Positions 47,601 to 59,600 of a DNA stretch of 64,000 bases are shown piece by piece. This DNA is from Platycnemis pennipes (Eukaryota > Arthropoda > Insecta > Odonata > Platycnemididae). The position numbers and the translations under genes were made by a program. Where the stretch lies: NCBI GenBank assembly GCA_933228895.1, contig OW121852.1, positions 54,230,872 to 54,294,871 on the forward strand, in the 5' to 3' direction. Below the pieces are notes generated by a model. That model had not been told where the DNA came from. It saw only the letters and a program-made list of their open reading frames with translations, and did not search any database. Position 1 is the stretch's first letter; each line of letters starts with the position of its first letter.

Positions 47601-50600
47601 AGATTATCCGTACAGCAAGAGTCTACATACCAGGCTTGCGGCTCTACAGAACTATTTAATGCAGTAATCCATGACAGAGGTTTGTTAATCCTTTTGATAT
47701 TGAAACCATTGACATCATTATAATTACTATTATTATTCACTCGACCACTATCGCCTGCTTTGCCTTTCTGATCACAATTTTTTGCAAAATGGCCGTGATT
47801 GTGGCACTTGAAACACTTTGGTATAAACTTCTTGCCCTTACTCTTATTACCATTATAACCAGAGTTCTTGTAAGTTTCAAACGCTGAACTCAAACCCTTT
47901 TCCAGCTTCTCCTTCTCGCCCATAGAGGTCAGTTTCTCTAGCACAGATTCGTATTTTAGTTCATCTGCACTCTCCATTGTCATCTTGAAGGGCGCTAGAG
48001 ATGCTGGTAACCCGATGAGCAAAACACACGCCTTCATCTCATCGTCCAAAGGCTTACGTATCGCAGCCAGCTGTGAGGTGATGTCTAGGAACTTGTTTAT
48101 GTATTCCTCCATTGAACCATCCGACTGAAGCTTTAGATTAAGTAATTGCTCCAGGAGGAAACAGCGCCTGTTGGTGGTCTTGGCCTCATACTGCTTCTTG
48201 AGTGTGTCCCACGCCTCCTTGGCAGTGTTGCTCTCCCCAACGTGTAATTTTGGCCCGGACTCCAGATTTACGAAAATACTTCCATAGGCCATAGTTCATC
48301 ACGAAGGATCTCCGCCTCTTCATCCTCGATGCTTTTCGCTTTAGTTTTGCGAGACTCAATTGCCGACCACAGTCCATCCCGCTTCAAGGCCCCGCGCATA
48401 TCCATCTTCCACGTAGCATAATTGCTACTCCCCTTCAATTTTGTAATACCAGGGGTAGTAGTGCTAAACTTGACTTCGCTCATATTTGTAAAATTGCTGA
48501 GCAGAAATTCAACTAACGTATAGCCAGGGTTGGGCACGAATCACCTAGTATTGATTCGAGTCACGAATCATGAATATCGAAGGAAATAAGATTCGAAGCA
48601 CGAATCACGATTCACTGCTGTAAATTTGATTCAAATCTCGAATCATGAATCATGTGATTTTTCCTTTAAATATGATTCGTGCGGTTCACGAATCATAGAA
48701 TTATTGCAGAATGACAATACCACTAAGTAATGGTCACATTCTGAACATTGCTCCCATAATTGGGAACCTATATCAATCTTTTCGCCGGTTAATAAACACT
48801 TGTGTAGATACATTGTGGATTAACTGAATATCATAAATTACCAGTTCTGTGTACAAGCCTTCAAGCCACCATAAAGGTGTGTGGCAGGGGGTGAATTTTC
48901 ACCAAACATGCACTACATATCATGCATGAAAAAGTAGTAATAGTATACTAGTCTAAACCTCACTATTAAAAAAATAAATATAGTAAACTAAGCATGCAAA
49001 AACATGCTGTTAGTTGGGTTACCTTTAAGTCCTAATACCAACATGCAGCTACCTATGATATACATTGATTCACTCGTATTGGACATATTTACCGCTATTC
49101 ATATCCCTAATTGTACGAGGGAAAAAGGACATTTAGAATCTGTCATTTCGGCAATCAATTTCTCTAACTTTCTGATTATGGTCCAGTCTACCATAGTAAG
49201 TTGGGGTTCGCAAAATATTTTTAACATCATCACTGAAAATATTATCTTGGAATTTATTTAGGGGAAGAACTCTACATTTCAACCTGCGATCAGACAATGA
49301 TTCCCACTTTAATTCATTTAATAGACTGGTTACACTAAAATAGTTATCGTACCATCCCTTTACAAATCTTGCTGATGTTCGCTGCACACGTTCAAGTTCA
49401 TTTTTTAGACCAATTTCGTCATCATCATCATCATCATTGGTCAACAATCCTAGGATTGGTTTAAAGCAGCTTTCCACTCGATTCTTCTATCGGCCAACCT
49501 TTTCATTGTGACGTAATTCTTCTCTTTTACATCCTTCACAACCTGTTCCATGTATCTCATACAAGGCTTGCCTTTTACAATCTTCCCGTTCACTTTTCCC
49601 TTGACGATAGTCTTCATCAGGCCATCAAGTCTCACGATATGACCGATTAAGTTGTCCCTTCTTCTTTTTTGAGTTTTCAGCAGACCTCTCTTTTCTCCTA
49701 CTCTTCTTAGGACTTCCTCGTTACTTACTCGGTCAATCCATTTAATCTTCAGCATTCTTCTGTAGCACCACATTTCGAATGCATCCACCCTTTTCTTCTC
49801 CGCTGCTCTCATCGTCCATGCCTCACTGCCGTAAAGAAACATGCTCCAGATGTATGTTCTGATGAACTGTTTCCTTACTTCTACGCTTGTATTTCCAGCT
49901 GTAAGTAGATTCTTCTTTTGATAGAATGCCCTCTTTGCCTGGGCTATTCTACTAACTATTTCTTTCTTGCTTCGTCCATCGTAGGTTACTCGGCTCCCTA
50001 GGTAACAGAACTCTTTCACCTCTTCAAGTTTTTGTTTTCCTAGTTTGACATTGGTTTTCGCCTCTTCTTTCTTGCTGCACGACAATATCTCAGTCTTCTT
50101 CTTATTTATCTTTAGCTGATATCTGGCCATTGTCCTTTCCATGGTTACTAGAATCTTGTTCAGATCCCTCTCTGTCTCTGCTATTAGTTCTATGTGATCA
50201 GCGAATCCCAACATGATTATTTTTTCTCCATGGATAGTCACTCCAGAAGACTTCTCTTTGATTTCATTGATGGCTCTCTCGATGTAAACATTAAAAATGA
50301 CGGGAGACAGTGCATATCCTTGTCTCACTCCTTTCCTTATTCTTGCCTCTTCACAGCTGGGTCCCGATTTAATCACAGGCACTTGGTTTTTATACAGACT
50401 ATGGATAATTCTTCGGTCATTGTAGGACACTCCATTTCCCTTCAGATTTCCAAGCATTAAATCCCAATCCACGTTGTCAAAAGCCTTCTCTAAATATCTA
50501 AATCTAAAGCAGACGTTCATTGCAATCAAATGCAATGAACATCGGCTTGTTCTTCTCCATCCTCTTCTCTATGAGTAGTCTAAGGGCCAATATTGCTTCC

Positions 50601-53600
50601 CTTGTACTCTAACTTTTTACTCTAGCTTTTGCAGTCCTTCACGTGGTTTCTAAATCTCTGCTTCACTTAAATGTAATCTATTTGACATCTTCTTCTGTCT
50701 CCTGGCATTTTCCATGTGTATCTTCTTCGGTTGTGATTTTTAAACAATGTGTTGGCTACCACTAACTGATGCTGTGTGCAGAACTCCATCAGCCTTTCTC
50801 CTCTTTCGTTTCGGATTCCCAATCCATATTTTCCAGTTATTCTTCCATCTTGACCAGTCTCCTAAAATAATTAGGTTTTCTTCTCCTCTTACCTGTTTTA
50901 TAACTTCCGTGATATCTTCGTAGACGTCTTCCACTTCTTCATCTTCATAGTCCATCGTATGCGTGTAAACCTGCACCACTCCGGTATCTACAGGTTTGGT
51001 TTCGATCTTCATCATTATTATCTTTCTTTGTACTGCAGGAAGCCCTTCATACGCATTCCTCCTTCACTCATGTGAAGAAGAGCTGCTGCCCTCTTCTCTG
51101 GGTGATGAGAAGCGTAATTATTAGCGGCTTCTCGTCGCCAAGTCATGGCATCTTCACAGGTTCGGTATTATTGAGAGACCTACCTTACCCAGGGATAGAC
51201 CAATACCCCCTCGGAATGCCGTCGCTTTTTGTCCACCACTGCTTATTCGACGAGTAAACTCGCTTATCTTGCAGCTAACCTCTATATCTAGAGGTCGACC
51301 CACCATCCGCAACCCGGTGGATGCACTCGGTGGCTTTAAGTTTAGCCGCGAAACCGATTTCATAGGGATCCCATACACTGGCAGCATATTCCAAATGAGG
51401 TCTAACCACGGAAAAGCAGCTGATTTCTCGTACATGATCGTCACATTTATACAGTACTCTTTTGATGAATCCCTGTTTATGATTAGCTTGACCCATTATT
51501 TCACGTATGTGTTTACCCCAGGAAAGATCATGTGACAGTCTTATTCCACGATTTAATGGATTCCACGTTTGCTAATTCATTATTACTTAATTTGAAGTGC
51601 TAGAAGGAGAACAATTCTTTTTCCAAAAATTCATTACCACGCACTTTTTTTAAATGTAACTGCCATATATCACACCATTTTTCAATTTTTTGTAGGACAT
51701 CATCAAGGAGTCTACATGTAATAAATGTAATATTCGTGGTCATCATTTAAATGTAGGACATTTCATTGCTATTTTTTCAAAACAATTTAAAGTCACATTT
51801 GAACAAATCTGTAATATAGTGTAAAATATATTATTGAAGTTTGCATTAACCATATTGTTCCGTTCTGGCATATACTTACACAGTAACAGTCGGTGAAAGA
51901 CTGATGTACGTTTCTAGCAGTGAAATCAGTGATATTAATTCATGATTCGTCAGTGAATCGTGAGCTGCATCACAAAAGTTCGGCTCATGAATCACCTCAA
52001 CTAAAAAAAAAAGAGTCGACTCACGAATCACGATTCATTAAAAAAAAATGATTCGAATCACGAATCACAAATCACAGTTTGTGATTCGTGAATCATGATT
52101 CGTGATTCATGAAGACGAATCATGCCCATCCCTGCGTATAGCCACTACATTGCATTCTGGGCCCATAACCTTTTAAAACTAGACTACGTGGAAATATTCA
52201 GGGCAATAAGGACACAGCTTCTTTTGAAAGAACGAATATGCACACTTTACTTCTTTTGAGAGAGAAGAAGACAACAATACAATAAACAACACAATAAACA
52301 AGAACCTAGCAACCGGAGATGAATTGAGAGTGGCACAGGATTAAAAAAAAAACAACACTCCTCCTTAATCCCGGGTCACTGAACCTCATCCAGTCCTATT
52401 TTCTGGCACAGAAACTTATGTTTCTCCTTGCTCAAGGCTTTTGTTAAAATATCTGCTTTCATATCACAAGTCTTAACATAATGCAAAGTAATCAATTTTC
52501 TCTGAATGAATTCTCTTACAAACAATTTCTTTCTAGAGATATGCTTAGTTCTATCATTAAAACATTTCTTTTGAATGAGCCCCATGGCAGACATGTTGTC
52601 ACAAAATAATTTTACAGTGGTATGACAGTCTCCCAATTCTTCCAAAAGTTTCTTGAGGAAGAGTGCCTCTTTACAACCAAGAACCATTGCAATGAACTCT
52701 GACTCAGTAGTTGAGTCGGCAATTATCCTCTGTTTTCTACATCCCCATGCCACAGGACCATTACTTAGCATAAATACAAAACCAGAAAAACTTTTACCAT
52801 CAAAATTATTACCATGACTTGCATCAACAAAACCATGTAGCTCTACATCATCATCAGCACAATACTTAATGCCTAAAGTCTTGGTACCCTTCAAATATTT
52901 GAGCACCTTTTTGGCATATTTATATATTTCTTGATTGTAAGCACTGTTGTATTGACTCAATTTAGTTACAGAAAAAGATATATCTGGACGTGTACAAACT
53001 GATAGATACATTGAACTTCCTATAATTTCCTGGTAGTTCAGGTCTTCCTCACATTTATCTGGCTTATGGGGGTCAGTTCCCTCCTCCAATGGTGTGGAAA
53101 CACTGTTACAATTAGCTAAACTAAATTTTTTAAACAGTTTTCAATGTTAGCAGTCTGATCCAAAGTGAGACTGCCATCATGTGTCCTTTGGATCCTCATC
53201 CCCAACACATTCTTAGCTACACCAAGGTCTTTAATATCAAAGTATTCTACAAGCCTTCCTTTGATTTCAGAACGCAAATTATCATCACCGCAAAACAGTA
53301 GGAAATCATCAACATACAATGCAATGATAGCTACTTCACCATTTTTGAAAATTATATAAACACAAGGCTCTAAAATCAACTGTGAGAAACCTAGTACACT
53401 TAATACTGTATTACATCTGTCATTCCAGGCTCTTGAGGCCTATTTGAGGCCATATATTGCCTTATTTAACCTACAGACTTTTCCTTCACAATTCTTATTA
53501 ACAATCCCTTCCGACTGAGCCATATAAATTTCCTCCTCCAGTTCACTAGCCAAAAATGCGCATGTCACATCCAAATGGTGAATCAACCAATTATATTTAA

Positions 53601-56600
53601 CTGCTAATGCAAACAGTAGTCTTAGACATTCAAAACGCACAACAGGAGAGAAAGTTTCATTATAATCTACCCCTTGCCGCTGCGTGAAGCCCTTTGCTAC
53701 TAATCTTGCTTTGAATTTCACAGCCTCACCATTTTCATCTCGCTTTATTTTAAATACCCACTTATTCTGAACCAAGTTCTTGCCAGCAGGCAAATCCACA
53801 AGATCCCAAGTGTGATTCCTTTCAAGAGCATCAAGCTCCTCCTTGACAGCATTCTTCCATAAATATTTATTACTACCGGACATAGCCCTTTTGAAACTAT
53901 CAGGCTCTTGCTCATCAACCGAAACAGAATGACAAACAAAATCACTAAACTCTTTGGGCTTTCTAAATCTAACAGGGTACTTTCTTCCCACATCAACTTC
54001 TACATTGTCCTCATTTTCTCCCTCTGACTCACTATCAGAGTGTTGCGACACCTCCTTTTCACCACCCTCAAGATTTTCACTATTTACAGTTATAGTCTCG
54101 GACTCTACATTGTCTTCAGGAATTTTCTTAACATTCTTAATAGTAACAATAGTCTCAACTGGATCAGGTTCAGGCTCATTTTCTATGTCAACAGTATCTA
54201 TTTCAACATTTTCTTTTTGAACCGTATCAATCTCAAAGAAATCAGGACTTTCATCAGCCTTCTTGAACCTATCTTCAAAGAACTTAACGTCCCTAGACAA
54301 AATAATTTTACGGGGACTAGACAGCTCAACAAATTTGTAATTTTTCTTGGTAGGACAGTATCCCACAAACAACACAGTTTGAGTTTTAGAGTCTAATTTG
54401 TCTCTCCTTTCATCTGGAACAAATATCTGTGCCATGCACCCAAAAACTCTCAAGTGACTCAAGTCTATTTTACTACCAGTCCATCTTTCATATGGTGTAG
54501 TACCAAAAACAGCCTTAGTTGGAGATCTATTTTTCAAATAAACAGCTACATCAACAAAAAACTCATATGATCACACAATTAACAAGCAATTAGACTTTTA
54601 AGTTTATTTTATTTTTCATTAAAAAGAGAAAAACCAATAAGAGAGATTGGGATTAAAACTGCAATATTATGAACACTGAAAATCACCAAATGATAAAATA
54701 ACAATTAACACAAGCAATCTTAGCATCAAAGAAATAATATAAAACTTCAACTTACCTTCAGGTATGTTTTTATGAATATTATGCAGAACAGTGTAATAAT
54801 TTAAGGGAGGTTTTTCATCGTTTATTTGATTCTGAAAAAAATTCAGACGAGAATATTCAAATTATAAAGTAATGAGATTCGATCAAATAAAATACAGCAA
54901 CGCAACATCAGTGAAGAAGAGCCTGTGTTGGCATAACTACTTCATGAAATAAAGTAGGAAAGAATCCTACACCCTTCTTTTAAACCATTCAGTTAGGATG
55001 ACAGCCCTCCCTGACTGTCATGCGCTCCCAGCCACTGGTGCGGGTGACAGCCAGGGCTGCTTGGAAGTGCTTTTCTTCTCCACTCTGCGGTTAGTTTCTG
55101 GCCATCATGTTGTGCACTTCTGGTTTCTCAAACTTTCCACTTTTTTGCAGTTTTTTGTTTTTGCTATTTTTTCACTACACATTGTGTTTTATTTTCCAGT
55201 CGACCTCGACTTTATGTTAAAGTTGACTAATAAGACTCATTGCAGGCGTATTTTGTCAAGTTTTCATCAGATTAGCATGCTTGCCTTTGTCAATATTTTG
55301 TGTGACTTTACAATATTTTTTTAGAGATTCATGCTTGTTCCCTGAAATTTTGAATATGACCTGTTTTTTCAAAAGATTTGAGCATTCACTCCAGAGATAA
55401 ACATATTTTTCAATGGACATTAATTTTTGCAAACATTTATGAACTGCATGCATTTGCCAATTTCATTAGTTCAATGTTATTTAATCTTTTAAACTCTTTA
55501 ATTTCTCCTTGAAGTGACCATCATATCAATGAAATCATTAAATTTTGTCCGAGGGAATACATTTCTAAAATCTTATACATGTGATTGTTTTGAATTTTCA
55601 TCGCCTTACCTCATATATACCAATATCTTGAAATTAGATAGGTATGATTTTCTATTAGTTATTTTGTGTCAGTAGACTATTTATATTCTTCATCTACAAA
55701 AATTAAGGGAAGAGTCTCTCAGGCCACTTATAAAAGTGGGAAAACATCTTCTACAGTCCCCATCGATGTTGAAACTTCCAGTTCTTCTGGTCTTTCTGGC
55801 ATGCTATATCTTATTTAATGCCTCTTATGCCGACGATTTACTTATGAGAACATAAACGTAAGAATTTTCAAAATTTCACTTTAGCCCCGCTGACTGCTAA
55901 GCCCCTGTGAAAAATGCTACAGGACGACCATTGCTACTCTGGAGAGGGTGCTTGATTTTTTGCTGATACATTCAGGATAAAAACACAAATATGGTATTAA
56001 AATGTAAATGCTTTGTATACCTGCAGGGTTATACCTACGTTTGATAATTTATGCATGCTCCTGGGATAATAATTTGGGTGGAAGAGAACAAAGCAATAAA
56101 GTAGTACATAAACTTTTGGAAAATTAAAACAATTATGGACACAGTGTTTACCTGAAAAACTAATACAGTAATTTACCACTATCTTGGAATCTTCTATCAA
56201 GCAGAACTTATTAAAAGGGACTGGTCTGAGGGAACAGAAAAGATAATCTTTAAGAGGATTTCAGCCAAAAATTGCCAAATGGTGAGGCCACCATCAGTTG
56301 GAGTGAAGATGGAAAATGTATCAATGGAAAGTCAGGAGGGACATTGACATTATTCCCTCTGAGCTAGGAAGCCAACTACACAACCACGCAGAAGAAAAAT
56401 AGAAACCGTTGTTGCATATAACAATGCATGTGGCACCCAGAGTGCCTGAGTGACAGGGAATGGGATACCAAAAATGTGGCGTGACCACTACTTATACATA
56501 TTGTGGTAAATAACTACTTGAGAAAATATGCAGAATTGGGCTGACGTGTATATAACTAGTAGTAATGGTACTGCCTGAGCTACGACCAATGTAATTTTAT

Positions 56601-59600
56601 TATGATTATTATTTCCTTTCACGAAGAAACACAAATTTGCTACACCAGAAGATATAGGATTTCTTCTTGAACGCAACAAAGGAGAACTTATGGAGAAAGC
56701 TAATGAAAAGCTCTAACGAATAAAACATTGAAATACTGGGAAAAAAATTTTCCATCTCAATACAACTCAACTGAAGACAAATTATTTACTGTACCAAATA
56801 AAAACAATCCAGTCATGATAGTTACAAATTACGTGCATTAACGGAAAATAATATGAATTAGCAAACAAAGCACTATGCAAACACTATCATTTAAACTTCT
56901 TTGCGCTGATGAAGCCATTCATTTTCAATAAGATAGTGTGTTGTAGTTTGAAGATTTCCTCAAAAAATCAGTAAAGAAAAGGATCAGGTTTTCCGGGGTG
57001 TTGCATAATGCAGAAAACGTCACCAGGAGGTGATGACATTCATGAGTGTCATAAAATTTTAGTTTACTAAAAGGATGAAAAACGACAAGTACACACAATT
57101 TACACCTATATTATGCCAAAATGGGACTAAGTAAATAGAATGAGGCAATGACTCATATTCCAATACATGCAAAGATACCATCCAGCAGTGCCACATTTAA
57201 AATCTTCACCAAAACTTTTTACCTAACAAACCAATAACAGTTAGCAAAAACATTAGAGTCAGCTATTCATGCATACCATATTTTTTATTTAGAACATAGT
57301 AATGCCTAATTTAGCCCTTTTACTGCCAGTGGGTCGATATATCGGCTCCCTATAGTCCTGTGAAAACTGCCAAGGGCCGATATATCGGCCCAGCTACATT
57401 ACATATTTGTAATATTATATTTCCCTCAAATCAGAGACAGCAAGAATGATATTTTCATCCTCATAAAAATTGAAATATATCATCAACATTGAGAAAAATA
57501 CACAATTTATATATTAAAATTAAGTGCTTCAAATATACCTAAAATTCATAATCTTATGATATTCACAGGGTTTGGCAGTTTTCGCACAGTCTACCTTAAA
57601 GGGGCTGGCAGTAAAAGGGTTAATACTATATATTTGAAAGTTACATCAACTTTTTCTTTAACTACTTGCAGATCAAATAAGGATGAATTAATAGGTATTG
57701 ACTCTGATTGTACCAGGAAGAAGTCTAATTAAAGAAAAAGATTAAATCTTACCTGTACAACCATTCGATTTTTTTTGCTCTTTTCTAATAAGGTAGTCCA
57801 CCAGGGAGTATATGGTAGAATAATGTAATTGTTACGCACAAATATATTTGTTAACTCTTTGGCCACTAAAGCAGCATCTCCGAGGATAGACACTGCAGCT
57901 GAAGTGCTGTTGTGAAATTCCTCTGGGCAGATATCCACCTGTATAAATAAAAACCAACACAAGTGCTTGATAGAGAGAGTGATTTTTTGGTCACAGTCAA
58001 CCTTAGCAATATCAGAAGTCTGCTGTATACATAGGTCAAAGGAGATGAGAGGAGGGAAGTGAAAGGGTGAATAGGTCACTCAGTGATTCAACCCGAAAGT
58101 TGGTCTTTGATAGGTGAGAGTAGAGCTCACCCCGTACTAAGCCAAAAGCATGTGAAATTCACATATTCTGGGTAGGGGGGGGCAATTCCTTTCCCTGGGC
58201 CATCTGAGATTTCCTACGAAGTTCTGACATGCAGAAAATCGAATTGCGAGGATTTTAGAAGGGGTGTCCAGAAAGGCTCTTGCCCGGGATTTGAACCTGG
58301 GACCAGTAGTTCAGTGCTCTACCCACTAGGCCAACACGACCCCCACAGGTGAATAGGTGTGAGGACAGAATTAAACTGCTATGAAGGTTGGTCTTCAGCA
58401 AGTAATAAATGGTGGAGGGAGAATATGGTAGGAAACTTCATGCTACAAAGGAGATCAGAGGAGGAAAGGCTCTCACTATGGACAGTGGATATGCTTCTAA
58501 AAGGAGATAGGGAAGATGGAGTGTTATGTGTAGCATACATACTAAACAGATCCATTCCTTAGACCTATACAAACTAGGGATGCTGAAATTTGTCAGCTTA
58601 AATGCCCTACTAAGTTGACAAATGTAGTAGTTGAAAAAAAGGAACCAGAGTATTTCTCTGTGGTATTTTCTTATATATTATGACCACATAATGTATAATG
58701 TGCACCCCAAACTTTAATGACATTCTTATTCCTCAGTTTTGTTATTAGATTTGATTTACTCTCATAGCTTTCAAATGCATACGGCACAAGCAAACTTTTC
58801 TATGAATGTATACTTTTTATTTTTATAATGATACAATTTATCATTATAGACCTAGGTCTTTCAGAAAAATGCATAACATTGCATATCTTTTATAGATAAC
58901 ACATGCATTTTCTATAAAAAATATGATAATTTCTATTAATCTAATATCTTGCCCCTATGCTCCAACAAGTAAAGTCACCTTCATCAGACTTATGTAGGGT
59001 CTTAAGTAGGATGGAGGACGTGTTCTTGAATTAACCCTATGGGCGCAGTGTATGTAGTTCTGCACTTAAGTATTGAAGGCTGAGTCCACCATCATCTTCA
59101 GGATGAAGACAATAGCGGACTGAAGATTCAAAATGTCCGACACTGCAACCTAGTGGAAAACATTGAGTTCTTCCTCCATTCAATATGCTGGGAAAGCTCG
59201 AGATCCTTCATCTTATATGGGTTCTCCATCCTTTTCATCACCTACATCTGAAGAGGCGCCACTCTTCACAGTCTCATTTTCTTCTCTGTACACATATTAT
59301 AGCACCTCATGAAATGCTCTAGACCAGATCCCCGATAGCATGGGTATTTTCGTATCTGGATACGAAAGGATACAATCAGGATAAGATAAGTCACACATTT
59401 GTTGTTTGTAAAAGGTGTTTGTAGAATATTTTGCACCAATTGAAGAACAAATGAGCTTGTACTCGAAGAAAATAGATGCAAATCACAAATATGTCTATGA
59501 AATCTACTCATGTGCATTATTTTTTTCTTAAAATGGAAAAAACATACACAAGATACTAGTATCCCTTTGTATCGGATATACATATCTCCTTCATATTGGA

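Larger units (their letters stand above)
48525..52134. mobile_element. hAT element, 3.6 kb, with exact 8-bp target duplication
   Basis: Ends CAGGGTTGGGCACGA (left) and, inverted, CAGGGATGGGCATGA (right), flanked on both sides by CGTATAGC (48517-48524 and 52135-52142). CAGGG ends and an 8-bp duplication define hAT. The first 180 and last 210 bp are saturated with GATTCGTGAATC-type words. No hAT transposase is present; the interior is two nested LINEs. It is inserted in the Copia leader between primer site and gag. Confidence 0.92.

Noticed and set aside
53745..54396. Open frames on both strands overlapping Copia pol
   Set aside because: Shadows of the Copia frame.
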